DNA of 64,000 nt from Chytridium lagenaria (taxonomy: Eukaryota; Chytridiomycota; Chytridiomycetes; Chytridiales; Chytridiaceae), in contig JAHLKC010000025.1 in assembly GCA_025449115.1 (NCBI GenBank), positions 248,001 through 312,000 on the forward strand, in the 5' to 3' direction. Below are positions 1-11,337 of this stretch, piece after piece. How positions within the stretch are numbered: the stretch's first letter is position 1; the number at the start of each line of letters is the position of its first letter. The translations under genes and the position numbers were made by a program. Under the pieces are notes generated by a model. It saw nothing but the letters and a program-made list of their open reading frames with translations, did no database searches and had not been told where the DNA came from.

Positions 1-801
1 CGACTGTGCCATTGAGTTGGGCGTTGACTATGGCGAGACCTGCAAGGAGGTTGGCGGTGACGAGGCCTACTGCGAGATTGCTTGGTAAGTAATTGAATTT
101 TATTGAATTTTATTATTTTTTTTTTCGCTCCATTTTTACTATAAGACTTGAAATTCCAAGGATGTTAACCTTTTATCTTTTAGGTCCTGAAACCATGATC
201 TCGGTGATCGGCCAAATTTTTATCAACGTTGTGTTCCAGATTGCATCTGTTGTTCTCCTTTTCAACCAAGACTGGTTCCGGTGTAACGAGTTTGACGGTC
301 GCAAAGTCGATGTCGTCGATGGTGGGAGCTTGGCGATAATTATGAAGGCGAGATGACGGGTCTCCTTGGAACGCTCCAAATCGTCTTTGCCGCTGCCGTC
401 TTCAACATTGGATCCACATACCGTCGCGGATTCTTCCGAAACTGGATCTTTGTGTTGGTGTGGACGATCATCATTGGGTTACTCTCTTACGTGTTGCTGG
501 CGGACCCTAAATACCCTTGGTGTGCTTGTTCCACGTTAATTGTGGGACACCTGAGCGTTGAGGAGAGCTGAATGCCAAGTGGGGTACGAGGTATTCGACT
601 GATTTTGTGGGGATTCCTGCGGTTTACCATGCATTTTCGGGACATAATGTGATGCCTGTGATGTTTAGATGGACGTTTTGGGGACTTGCTGTAGGTAATC
701 TTGTTGCTCTGGTTTTGTTTGAGTGGGTTGTTGTGTTGGGGATTGGAAGAAAGTTGGCGAGAAAGTGGTGGCCGTTGAAGAGGATTTCGTTCAGAGAGTA
801 A
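1..801 (+). CDS. C-terminal part of a P5-type (ATP13A-like) transport ATPase, cut by the window edge
   Basis: The first exon (reading from base 3 to 84) gives ARPARRLAVTRPTARLLG and splices over a 99-nt intron (85-183, GTAAGT...TTTTAG) to PETMISVIGQ. The motif RPTARLLGPETM followed by paired membrane helices fits the last transmembrane bundle of P5 (ATP13A/Ypk9-type) ATPases, which move polyamines or helices across endosomal or ER membranes. Further on come YEGEMTGLLGTLQIVFAAAV, RRGFFRNWIFVLVW and a final helix WTFWGLAVGNLVALVLFEW before a basic tail and TAA. These pieces lie in three frames, with shifts near 310-340 and 550-565, so the C-terminus is either mis-sequenced or decayed. The catalytic P-type domains lie outside the window, so the subfamily is inferred only from the membrane tail. 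Confidence 0.65.
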
Positions 802-1380
802 AAACGAGGGCATTTGTCCTTTAATTGTTGTTTATTTTCATCTTGTTTTTGTTTTCATACAATTTCTATAATATCATCATGGCATGTTTCGGCTGTTCCC
901 ATCTTTACTTACCTCATTAGGAAGTGAGGGTTTGGCGGGTTGAGGCTTCACAGATTGATTGTGTTTGACAATTTCAAGGTAAACAAGATTTTGTGTACAG
1001 GCACGCATCCTTGCGACACGCTCGAGATGGGCGTTTGCTTGTGCGGTGAACAATTATTTCTGTAAGCGAGTTTTCTCTTTGCGTATTAGGTGGTCGCGAG
1101 ATTGGAAAAGGCGGTATAAAGCAGATAGAACCCACCCATAGATTCTATATTTTTTTGGTTCTTTAGAAATCAAGCTGTTACCCAACAGATTCCGTCATTC
1201 CCGTCATTCCGTCATTTTTAAACGGCCAGCCATCCATCCATTTATCCGTCCATCTGCCCATCTCTTTCTCTAAAGCCATTCATCCCCGTCAGAGCATATA
1301 ACGTTAAGCAGCGCATCACGATCATCGCCATCAAACCATCAACCCATCAACTAACTTCGTTACAAGGACTTACAGGAAAG
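802..1380. other. Intergenic region upstream of the arrestin-like gene
   Basis: No convincing ORF. It holds the 3' flank of the ATPase gene and the promoter of the next one. Around 1195-1265 there is a run of short direct repeats of the type CCGTCATTC and CCATCCAT. The last 70 bases before the ATG at 1381 are CA/TC-rich, as is common in fungal leaders. Confidence 0.5.
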
Positions 1381-4179
1381 ATGTCCGTGCTCAAGTTTGA
1401 TGTTGTTGGTATGGGTGCAAACAAGGGTGATCAGGAGGGTACCATATTTGCAGAGACTGGGTGGGCGTCCCTTCATCTCTAGAGGCAGCCCTTAACCTTA
1501 AAGTCGTCAAGGTCTTGAAGGATCTCAAGATAACGGTTGAGTTGAGAGGAATGATTGAGACAAGGTGGTCTGGTGACAAGCCTCAAGTTCCTGGTGATAT
1601 CCTGCCTGTCAGGTTTGCGAAACGCTTTTTGCATCTGTCAGAAGTTGTGAGGGATAAGAAGGAGCCTTTGCATCCTAATGAGGTAAGAAATGCTTTGACA
1701 GAGGACTCAACTACAAATATTCCTTGCCAAAGGCGTTTACTCGCCGTAGGCGAGCAATAGCTAAATATTATGTTTACTATTTACTGTGAACATTCGCCGA
1801 AGGCGTCCGTAACCGCCATAGGCGAGATGGAGAGCTCAAGTATAAGTAAATTACTCACAATTATTTCATTCTATTATGCAGCACTGTACACTTTTATTTC
1901 ATCCTATTATGCAGCACTGTACACGTACTTAATCATTTTATTAATCATTCACTATTGAATTTCCTTTTATAATTTCAATGTAGTTTGGTATGATCACCTT
2001 ACCTTCAAGATGGAATTACCATCCAACGGCCTCCCACCTACGTACAGTGACCGCGCGAGCTCCATCAGCTACTATTTTAAAGTCACCTCATCTTTCAAGA
2101 ATCCATGAAGCTGATGAAAATCACAAAGAACTTGAGGTTCCGGTCATTGTCCGCATGCCCGAATCTACTCGTCTTCATCTCCTCAACAGTCCCTCACCTA
2201 TCGAACACAACCCGCTCCTTCACCCGACAAATGCGGCTACTCTATCCATATACCTTTACGAGCTCTTCAACCAGGCGACACTCTCGAAGCTTATGTTAGA
2301 GTTTTTTCGGCTCCTCAGAACAGCATCGTTCGTTCCGTCAGTGCATGTGTCAAAACTTCCATCTCATACATTGGGCAGTCTTGCTCCGCCACCGTCTCTC
2401 TCGCAAAACCCCTCGCCGAGGCCGCCGAAGTCGTCGGAGGATCCGTCGCAAATAACCCATGGAGCAACCTGTTTGCCTCCGTCTCGATCAATCCTCTGGA
2501 GATCTACTTTGAGAGCCCTCTCATCACCATCAAGTCCTACTTTTTACCTCGAAATATTCTTAAAGGGCTCCGACGTTGCCAACATTGCCGTCGAAGTACC
2601 TATCGTTCTCGTCCCTGCGGCACGCAATGATCCCGAAAAAAGCATGACCACCCCATCCTTAAAATCCCGCGGTTCAATCAGTTCAGAACCCGGCATGACA
2701 AACTCCCCTTCCGCATACACGCCAAACCCCACTTTCCAAGCCTTCAATCTCCCTCCTTCTCAGGCGTAACCATGTCAAACCAACCCACCCAAGCCTTGTC
2801 GGTTCCACCATCTCCTTTAATTCCTCCCTGCCTCCCCCATCGCCTCGCCAAACCGCGACTATACTGGCCCTCCAGACCCCTTCCAACAACAGCAACAACA
2901 AGCCGTTTTGCAGATGTATCAAATGCAAATGGCCTACCAGCTCCAACAACAACAATCTCAACAAAATCACAATTACCAACAGCAATATCAGCAACAATTC
3001 GTGAAGGTTCCTATGGTGCTTCCAGAAACTCCTCAGAGCTTATTTAACGGGAATCCAAACTTATCCGGAGCCTGAGTGACAGGTTGCCTAACTCTGATCT
3101 CCGAAATATCAACACCGCCGCATCTCATCTTCCAACTGGATTTGCTCCTGCAACCGCGGAACCACCATCCATGTTACGTCGTGCAGCCACGAACGCGGCC
3201 TCCGTGCATTCGTATCACGCTTACCCAACTCAACAGCAACCTCAACATTGGGATCCGAACCCGCCGCCAAGACGTGCTGGGATTTCGATTGTCGATAATG
3301 CGCAGAGTGCACCTGTCAATGATGCTCCACCCCTATCAATATCCGATATGTCTGCAGAAGCAATGGTAAATATATCACTCTGTTTTTATCACCCCATTTT
3401 TAATCTCTAACATACTTTTTTTTAAAAGATTGAATCACTTCGCAACGCCCCTATCTCCGTCGTCGACTCTCGCATTCTGCGCCTCCACTTCCCGTTGCCC
3501 TCAACAGGCTGTTCCTGATAGAAGGCTGAGCCGATCGCAGAGTGTGGCTTCCGCGGCAGGGTCCGGATATCTCCGCAGGTGATGGAAAGATGAATCAGCT
3601 GTCGACGAAACTTGGATCCACGAATTTAGGTGGGCTCGGGGATTCAGTTTCTGTCAAAATCGGGGGGAATAGTAGTGCGTTGGATAAAATGGATGCACTG
3701 GTGAGTGTTATTTACCGTTTTGTTTTGTTTTGTTACGATTCATTTACTTACGTTTAACGTCTTTAGCTCCTTGCTTTATCCGCCATGACCGACGGCACTG
3801 ACCAACCTTCGCCCCAACCCCAACCCCACAACCCCTCATCCATCTCCTCAGCAACTCCCCAGCTCCCTCTTCCATCTCCTCCGCCACAACCCTCGTCCAC
3901 GCCCATCTTCCCCATCCCTCCCCCTCACCATGCCAAAACCAATTACCTGCCCCGCAACCGCTCTCCCTCGGCGCGCCGCACGACAGACGATCCTTCAAAG
4001 AACCAAAGCGGTATCGCGTTATCGCGGAATATGTGCCGCAGTTGGATGATGAGATGGAGTTGTACCTGGTCAGTTGATGGCGATTCGAAAGATTTATGGG
4101 GATGGGTGGGCGAGTGGATTGAATTTGTCGACGGGGACAGGAGGGGACGTTTCCATTGCAGAATATTGAGGCGATTTGA
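1381..4179 (+). CDS. Arrestin-like protein with Q/P-rich linker running into a C-terminal SH3 domain
   Basis: Starts MSVLKFDVVGMGANKGDQEG at 1381. Fragments in three frames assemble into an arrestin fold: LKITVELRGMIETRWSGD (N-domain, 1520-1580), FKMELPSNGLPPTYSD with SISYYFKVTSSF (about 2008-2100), VPVIVRMPESTRLHLLN (2142-2195), then a C-domain IPLRALQPGDTLEAYVRVFS (2258-2318) and FLEIFLKGSDVANIAVEVP (2540-2600). A Gln-rich stretch (2885-3000) and Pro/Ser-rich linker follow. At 4005-4179 an SH3 domain reads YRVIAEYVPQLDDEMELYL, then IRKIYGDGWASGLNLSTGTG. Introns near 1683-1985, 3366-3428 and 3702-3767 have GT/AG ends. At least six frame changes are needed, and the arrestin and SH3 parts could be two genes. 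Arrestin-related proteins act as adaptors for endocytosis or ubiquitin ligases; an SH3 tail would add Pro-rich partner binding. Function is inferred. Confidence 0.55.
1740..1924. repeat. Cluster of three GC-rich palindromes plus a 30-bp direct repeat inside an intron
   Basis: Three short hairpins share the plan CGCC-NNN-GGCG: CTCGCCGTAGGCGAG (1740-1754), CGCCGAAGGCG (1795-1805) and CGCCATAGGCG (1814-1824). Behind them a roughly 31-base unit ending in ATGCAGCACTGTACAC occurs twice (about 1861-1892 and 1895-1924). All lie in the unusually long (about 300 nt) intron of the arrestin-like gene, so they look inserted. Confidence 0.6.
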
Positions 4180-4963
4180 TTTTTTATGAGAGCAGTGAAA
4201 AGGTGGGGGGAGAAGGAATTGGCGTGATTTTAAGTTTAGTTACGTTTTATCATTTCAGTTACATTCGCTCAGGTATCGCATTTATGAGCATTTCCTTTTC
4301 AGCCTTTTCTTACTTTTTTATGCGTGTTGATCATGTTATTGCTTTCATGTTTTTCTTAAGTATATTGGCGGTACTTTACCCCAAGGTTCCTTTTTTCCGT
4401 TTCCTGTTGTATTTTCATTTTTAATCGTTTTCAATATAAGGAGAATGGAATAAAGTATGAAAATAAGGAAAGGATGATAGCCAATTTTTCAAATGTCGAA
4501 CCGCCAATTATCTTTCCAATTATTCGCGAGTGTGGCGGTGGAAACGACATTTTCCTGGCATTTATAACCATGTCCTAAGTCCACTTTATTCACGGATAAT
4601 TTCATTATACTTGCCCAATACTTACCCATCACGGAATTTGTCATAACATGATACATGCAAAACCAAGGCTGACGACTAACCCGAGGTGAGGGAGACAAAA
4701 AGGAAACTGCTACAGAGAAATAAATCAAAATAGAAACTACAATGATTAGAAGGGTATCTTAATTAATCATTACATAAACTCAATAGATAGAAATGCCCAC
4801 TCTAACGCGTTGGGTATATTAGATAAAAGCAGTGCCATTTTCAAAATTTTAAAAAGACTGTAATAAGGACCTAAAGTAGCCGCAATGGATCGTTATGTGC
4901 TATTGAGTGAAGACGGTGCATCTGTAGAGTTGCTCCCCAATCTCGGTGTAGCAGACACAGACT
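4180..4963. other. Intergenic region between two convergent SH3-protein genes
   Basis: The arrestin/SH3 gene ends at 4179 and the minus-strand SH3 membrane gene ends at 4964, so this is a shared 3' flank. It is AT-rich. The short ORFs in it show no domain features and I do not call them genes. Confidence 0.5.
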
Positions 4964-7253
4964 CTACAACTTCCGGAACTTCAAGCCCTCTAAGCCCCGC
5001 AACTCCACCAACTCCACAACATCCCCATCATCCTCATCCTCCTCCTCAACCACAACCACCTCCTCAACTTCCTCAAAATTCCACACAGGGCTTTTGAATT
5101 CCTCCTCACTTGCCATAGACTGCATGCTTAAATCCAACGCTGATCCCGTGGAATCAGGTCTGATAAGTTGCGTCTCAAGAGCTGAGGCGGTTGAATCTGG
5201 TCGGTGAAGTTCCATCTCCTCCCTTGTGTCCTCCTGTAACCTCGCTGCAGTCTTCATAGCCTCTACAGCCTTTCTCGCGTCTCCCTCCCCACCACCCCCA
5301 TCTTGTTCTAGAATTCCAAAGAAGCTCCATGCGCGACCTCTCAAACACGCCATTGGAAACACCCCCTCCTCATTTGAAGCGACAAGGCGTCCATCACACC
5401 ATCCATCCTCATAGACCTTATACACGACAACAGTTTCACCCGGCGCCAGTGCGAGCTCGTTCGAACCGTTGCGGAATCCACGGTACAACCACCTCATACC
5501 GGAACTCATAGTCTTCACCAATTTCACTGGGGATTGTAGAGATGGATGATGCAGTGGATGCTGTGGATGATCGTGATGCATTGGGAGCGGGGGTATCCAC
5601 GTCTATGCTGAGAGTTGTCGTGGAGGTTGCAACGGTTGGGACACGGGATTTGTGACGCGTGGAGGTGGAGCCACTTAAGTCGGTTTCACTGGAAAGCCTA
5701 TTCTCCGTCCACACTATGCTTCCCTCCGGACGTGATGCGGTAGATGTTGGACGTGGTTTCCGAGGAACACCCGAAAGTAGACTCAAGATTGATGAGCCTT
5801 GAGTTGAGTCTGCAGGGCCCCTCTCAATGGAAATGGAAGCGCTTCTTTTTGAAACCTTCCCATTAAGCATTTTGCTTTGAGTGGGAGGTTTTTCGGTTTT
5901 TTCTTCAACGTCGAATCGTGTCTTTACTTGCCGTGTCGTGTTAGACGCCGGACCCTTTGCGACGGTCACATTGTGAAGACTCTTAGAGTCATTTGGGGGT
6001 TTTCCACCATCTTCCGTCATGGAGTTGGTTTTTTTCAATTGGTGGGAGGTATTTTCGCGATTACGTTTTGCGGCACGGACGAGCATGACAAGACCGAATG
6101 CTATGCTTGCGAGCATGACGGTGATCACGACGATGACGGCGATGACGACGGCGAGGTCGATTTGGGCAGGTGATTTTGAAGGGAGGTCGGTTGCGGTTAT
6201 GAGAGGGTTGGAGGAAGATTGAACTAGGTTGATCATGGTGTTTTTGTCGGGAAGAGAGGTTGAAGTGATGACGGGGAGAGGCTCGCTCAGAAGTTCGGTA
6301 GACGCGGGGAGATTTGAAGTAAAGGATGTTGAAAAAGTGGACGATGCTAGCAGAGATGAGGATGTAGAAGTTTGTGAAGGAGAGGGAGATGGCGAAGGGG
6401 AAGGTGAGGGCAAAGGAGAAGGTGTTTCTTCGGGAGGTGGGACCATTTCTTCTGGTTGTGTTTCGTCACTATCCTCGGGGCTCCCTCCACTAGATCCCTC
6501 GTCTGGAACCCCGTCTTCTTCTTCCTGTCGCTTTCCAAATACATGCTTTTTCTTTGGTTTCAATGAAATTGACCCTTTCTTTGATGGTCTGGGAGCTTGT
6601 GAATCTCCTATTTTTTTGCTCGGCTCTGAGGTTCCTTTCCCCCCAGCCTTCACTTTCCCCTCCGCCTTGCCTTTCTTCTCCGTTTTCTCCTTCCCTTTTG
6701 CCTTCCCTTTTGCCTCTCCACTCTCCTCCATCTTTTGATCTCCCTCAGACCCCTCTATATTTTCTTTCATTGCTGCCGGCTTTCCGTCCTCCACCTTCTT
6801 TCCAATTCTATTTGACCCCCGTTTTCTATTTAGTCTCTGAGTCTTCTTCTTTGCTTCACCACCAGGTGGTGACTTAGTCCCCTCATCCCACTTGATATCA
6901 ACCCATTTCCCCCTCTCTCTGGAATTTCGACGGGGTGCAGGCGCGTCTCGTCTTTCAACCCTCCGCATCCGCCGTTCACGATCGAGCGGCATCTGTACAG
7001 CCCCAAATTGAAGCGGCTGTTGTCCTGGCATCACGTAGGCGACTGCACCAGGTGGTAGAGAAGGGGCTACGGTTTCCACCACCACAACATATTCGGTGAC
7101 CGTCATCACTGGAGCGCCATCCTCAATGTCGTTTATCTTAAGGGCATTCCGTTTAGGCGCTTTCGGCGCTGCTTTCTTCTTGGATAAACGGTTCTTTTGC
7201 TTTTTCATGGTGTGCTTTCTTTTGCTGGTGGATACAGCGGTGTCAGGAGGCAT
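4964..7253 (-). CDS. Single-pass membrane protein with cytoplasmic C-terminal SH3 domain (Fus1-like layout)
   Basis: One long frame from the ATG at 7253 runs to about 5436 and continues in the next frame to 4964. The order is: basic N-terminus (MKKQKNRLSKKK), a segment with VTEYVVVVETVAPSLPPGA, a Lys/Glu-rich repeat region (KGKAKGKEKTEKKGKAEGK), a Pro-Ser run, one transmembrane helix (VVIAVIVVITVMLASIAFGL, about residue 370), a Ser/Thr-rich cytoplasmic part and an SH3 domain at the end. The SH3 reads GSNELALAPGETVVVYKVY and EDGWCDGRLVASNEEGVFP, with the ALYDY-like start RYEVVVPWIPQ in the first frame. One frameshift near 5455-5465 lies inside this SH3. A single TM plus SH3 recalls yeast Fus1; no signal peptide is obvious. 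Known SH3 domains of this kind bind Pro-rich partners in cell fusion or polarity. The exact role is unknown. Confidence 0.65.
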
Positions 7254-8646
7254 CGTTATGCGCTTGAGGTTTTACTTTCTCGATCGTTAACGGGTACGAC
7301 AAAACCATTGTCTGATCTTGCAATCACGGCCAATGGTGTGAGTAAAAAAGGGAAGTTTGTTAATTCATACTTGAAATCGGACATGAAAGTAGGTACAGAC
7401 ATATTGCGCGAAAGGACAGAAGGGCTGCCCCTTGATGCGTCTCGCTGGAGTGCAAGGAAAGTCACGTGACAGCTGTGAGTGTCATTTCTTAAGGAGGTTC
7501 GGGACAAAGCTTGCGGTATAGCCACAACTACCACAAATTAAACTTTCAGGCACAAGAGAGTCTCGTAACTTCATCTCTTAGAATTTGATATTGATTACAA
7601 TCACGGGTGATGGTGTTTATGTCGACACGCCGGTGTCAGTAGGTTTGGGGCAGAGTGCGCAATCGGAAGGGTTTGGGGCTGATAGAAGTTTACCCCGATC
7701 TTGGGTTTACTTTTTCTATCGAGTGAAGTGATGCATGAAATATCTCAGCTTTTGTTTTCTGGTTTATGTTTCGACTGCGCTTCCAGCACATTTAGTTTAA
7801 TATCTTAACATGGAGTACTTTCAGTTCTCTGACGTCTCATCACATAATTGTTGCTTATCACTTTTTATTTTAACGGCGATCCGAGTAAAACATCTCGTCC
7901 GATTAATGAGCGTCGTGTGTGCCATCCTTCAAACCATGAGATAGGGTTTTAGGGCTTATTGACAGGAAGTTTACATGGCGGATGGTGCGTTGGTGGAAGG
8001 GTAAGGTGATGAATTTTGGTACAGAGACGGAGGAAAAGATCAAGCAGTAGTCTGTTATTGCTGTAGCAGGTGTTATGATGTAGATGTGCTATAAGGACTT
8101 GTTCCTAATTTTAAAACATGTTCCCGTACTTTACTCCTTTTCTCTTATATATGTATTCGACGCCGTGTAAACCTGCAGCAATAGAGATACCTATTATTGA
8201 CATCAGCAAAGACGGGAAAAACCACGTCTCAAAACAGAGTACAAACAGGGTCTCAATAAACGACCTCTTTATTACAAACCGAGACCAAGCAAAGTCTTGA
8301 GTATTTTTGCTTCAGCACCAGTAAAAGTGTAAGTTCAAGAAATAAGCTCTTTTTTGAGGAAACAAGCTTTTTTTTTTACTGCAATGGTTTCGTTGCCAAT
8401 TGATATGTGGAGATGATGGACATACTGTTATCGCGCAACCTCCACCTTTATAGTTGGTGTATCAATCACGGTGTAGTTACAAATGAGGCCATTTGTACTC
8501 CCATCTTCTATATTGGAATAAAACCCTGTCCACCCCTCAAACCTTGAGCCAAGACGTCCGGAATCTTCTTCTCATCTATAACGAGGCGGCCCTCCTCCAT
8601 CCTCCGTCTTAACAACAACACCCTGTTATCCTCCTCATTCAGAACC
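7254..8646. other. Intergenic region, divergent promoters of SH3 membrane gene and phosphatase gene
   Basis: About 1.4 kb without a supported gene. It must contain both promoters because the flanking genes point away from each other. Small ORFs here lack recognisable features. Confidence 0.5.
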
Positions 8647-9094
8647 ATGTCCGCCCCTTTCGTAGAACCCGAGACCGTCGCTGCATGGCTCAAGGACCCA
8701 TCCCTGAAAAACGGGGTTGACTACCAGATCGTCGATGTCCGCGATGAGGACTTCAACGGCGGGTGAGTTCCATGTCTCCCACCCCTTCAACTAAACATCT
8801 TTGCAAAGACATATCCTCGGCGCAAAAAACATCCCAGCGCATGAGCTTCTTGAAGATACTGCCAAATACGCACCAGAGCTTGCAAAACCCAAGAAACTCA
8901 TCTTCCATTGCGCGCTCTCTCAGGTGCGTGGACCCAAGTCGGCAAATGGGTACTTAGCCCATTTGAGAAATAGCGGAGCTGGTCTTGACCAGGAGGTGTT
9001 GGTGTTGAAAGGAGGATTTACTACTTTCCAATACAAGTACAAGGACGACAAGGAACTCGTAGAGGATTACAATGAGAAATTGTGGAGGGATTAA
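8647..9094 (+). CDS. CDC25-like rhodanese-fold phosphatase (Ibp1/Ych1 type)
   Basis: Two exons, 8647-8762 and 8809-9094, joined over a 46-nt intron (GTGAGT...TTGCAAAG), encode an intact 133-residue protein. The start MSAPFVEPETVAAWLKDP is followed by YQIVDVRDEDFNGG and, after the intron, HILGAKNIPAHELLED, which is the CDC25/rhodanese core. The active-site loop is HCALSQVRGPKSA, a perfect C-x5-R with the GPKSA tail typical of small fungal CDC25-like phosphatases/arsenate reductases such as Ibp1 and Ych1. WLKDP near the N-terminus and the LKGGFTTFQYKY end also fit. It ends 158 bp before the convergent Topors-like gene. Known members dephosphorylate small aromatic substrates in vitro; the physiological substrate is not inferable. 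No frameshift. Confidence 0.9.
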
Positions 9095-9252
9095 TACTGG
9101 CATAGTTCTCCTAATACATCATCGCAAGTCATTTAGCAATACAATGCAACTTATTCGTGGTTTTTTTTCTTTCCTCTAAATACTGATGGGTATATTAATT
9201 ATTGCTGCAAACTATATGTACGCGTGTGCGCTATTGTTAAAGTAGACATAGG

Positions 9253-10330
9253 CTACCTCCGATAACTGTGGCTGCTGCTACTACTCGCATTTGAACCACT
9301 TCCGCTCCCACTTCCACTACCGCTGCTGATTTCAGGTTGTCCCATCCCATCATACTGCACCGCTCTATCCCAAGCATCCACATTAAAAGGCGACCTCAAA
9401 AATGATACTAGTTCATGAATGAAATGCTCTGTATGTTCCATCAAAAACTGTCGCAAAAGGTCAACTGCATGTTGGCTCTGAATCTCATACCTAAAAATGA
9501 TTAAGAACAAAGCCAAGAGCTCTACTTACTTTTCGAGAACAATCATAATAAAATCCTTGATAAGCTCTATGTCCGTCTCCCCTAATAAAGCTTGTAGTTC
9601 TCTTCTAATCCATGGTACTGCTCTGGCTTGAGTTTCTTTGCATTTTTTGAACGCATCGGGTGTCAACATGGTGCGATACCGAGAGAACAGATTCATCCCG
9701 ATGTGTTTAGCATATAATCCTTTATCGTAAATAATTCTGAATAAAATTCCACTAATTAGCATACTCCTTTTGTAGGTTTTCTGCAAAAAACCCCACCTTC
9801 GCTTCCTTTTTGCCTCCTCTCTTTGAAAGTCTGGGTCATTTAATAAATTCGGCATGGCCGGTGCAATCGCCCTCCTCATACGATCCCTATTCTGCGCAAT
9901 CCGTCTTCTAACAGCTGTCAACGATCTTGAGCCCGTATTCCGGTAAGGATGGAACCGATTCGTTCTCACTTGCTGTTGTACCTTCCACGTTAACGACGAA
10001 AACACATGCTACAAAGACGATGAGTATCAAGTCTACCCTATCACTGCCCACAGTTTCATAATCCCTGCTCGACCGAAGGCGGTGATAACATTCCCTAAAC
10101 TTTTGTTTGCATAATGGGCAGTTGTGGGAAATGTCTGCCCATTTCAGTAGACAAGTAAAGCAGAATTCGTGAAAGCATGGAACGACAACGGATCGGTCGT
10201 CAAATGTACTAAGGCAGATGGAGCAATTTTCTGTGCTGCTCTCCTTGAAATCCTTGACGGGTGACCTGCAACGTCTCTTTGACTTGGGGAGCAAGTCTTG
10301 AGTATCCTCCTTGCCAGCAACTTTAGCCAT
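9253..10330 (-). CDS. Topors-like RING E3 ubiquitin/SUMO ligase
   Basis: Three exons (10330-10052, 10008-9530, 9490-9253) with introns of 43 and 39 nt give an intact 331-residue protein. Residues about 36-75 form a C3HC4 RING: CSICLSTFDDRSVVVPC, then FHEFCFTCLLKW and CPLCK. This spacing and the FHEFCF core match Topors RINGs. The second half contains WIRRELQALLGETDIELI and HFIHELVSFLRSPFNVDAWD, matching the conserved Topors C-terminal block, so the assignment does not rest on the RING alone. A Gly-Ser repeat tail ends the protein. Topors proteins act in the nucleus as ubiquitin and SUMO ligases on chromatin and topoisomerase partners. Its start codon is only 22 bp from that of the divergent subtilase-like gene. 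Confidence 0.85.
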
Positions 10331-10352
10331 CTCAAATTTTCTCGGTTAGGAC
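10331..10352. promoter_or_regulatory. 22-bp spacer between two divergent start codons
   Basis: The Topors-like ATG (10330, minus) and the protease-prodomain ATG (10353, plus) are separated by 22 bases. Both transcripts must therefore start inside the other gene, or one of the two starts is wrong. Confidence 0.5.
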
Positions 10353-11337
10353 ATGTGGAAGGCACTTGTCTTTATTGCCTTAATGGCTTTGCAGAGTTAC
10401 GCGCTTCTAATCGCTCCCAGCTCACTCTCCGCCGTCGATGCACTGCGCTTGGTAGTCAACGATGATAGTCCTGTTGCGCCTCTTCTTAACGCGAAGGAGT
10501 CTAATATCATCAAGGACCGGTATATTATTTCACTTAGGGATGGAGTTTCTTGGGTTGAGTTTATGGGTGCCACACAGGTCATCAGTGAGCTTGTTCAGGA
10601 GTCCTTGAAAGAGGTAAGAAGTATATTTAAAGTATGATATTTGGCTTGCTATATTGGAGGTTGCAAGTGGATGCATCTGTCGCGGGTGGAGGATGGTTCT
10701 CAGCGCATACGGGGCACGGTCAGAGGCACCGACAAATAAACTCTTCCCAGCACACATTCATATGGTGGAATGCCTTACATGCATGCAAATTAGAGTGCGT
10801 GGATGCCGCTGCCATCCATCTCCATTCACTAACATTACTTAAAATTGCTGCCCAAAACTCATCCCTTAGTCACTATTTCTGCTACATCATTTTGACCTTT
10901 CACATCAAGAACCCGCACTTCACGTCACTCGCCGAATCCCCCATTGTGACGCTCGGCTCTGGTCTCGACGGCTTCCCTAAAGGTCTCGTCGTAACCCTTG
11001 ACAAGACCCGTCTTGACTATGCGCGTCGTCTGCCACAAGTCGAATTCGTGGAGAACGACCAAATTATTACTATAAGGCCTGATGTTTCTCTTTGAATATG
11101 CCGTTGAAATCAAGGCATGTTGGGGGACTCAGAGAATCTTGCATTTGGAAAGATTGCGTGGAAAGAATAGCGATTATATTTACTACTAGAATGATGGAGC
11201 TGATGTCACCGTGTGAGTTTTACTTGGGGATGGCCATGAGGCCGATGTGGAGGGTGAGGATGAGGTTGAGACTTTGCAAGCGTCGATTTTGTATAAGGCT
11301 GATATTGGTAATGATGTGAATGGTGCCCTCCACCTTT
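10353..11337 (+). pseudogene. Broken subtilase: signal peptide, I9 prodomain and start of S8 domain, truncated before the catalytic His
   Basis: The first exon 10353-10613 begins MWKALVFIALMALQSYALLI, a clear signal peptide, then IKDRYIISLRDGVSWVEF, the start of an inhibitor I9/subtilase prodomain. After an intron (10614-10909, 296 nt) the prodomain ends with LPQVEFVENDQIITI. One base beyond the frame's stop the sequence continues EYAVEIKACWGTQRILHL and SDYIYY, stop, NDGADVTV, which matches the entry of a proteinase K-like S8 domain (Trp-Gly, GVTVYV). Reading then reaches ADIGNDVNG and loses similarity just where the catalytic NGHGTHVAG should stand. At least one frameshift and one in-frame TAG are present. 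A secreted I9-only inhibitor made from the first two exons is an alternative. Confidence 0.6.

Noticed and set aside
6229..6738. Plus-strand ORF of 169 codons
   Set aside because: Lies opposite the well-supported minus-strand SH3 membrane gene and reflects its skewed codons.
7935..7965. Telomere-like TAGGGTTTTAGGG
   Set aside because: Only two imperfect units, no array, far from a contig end.
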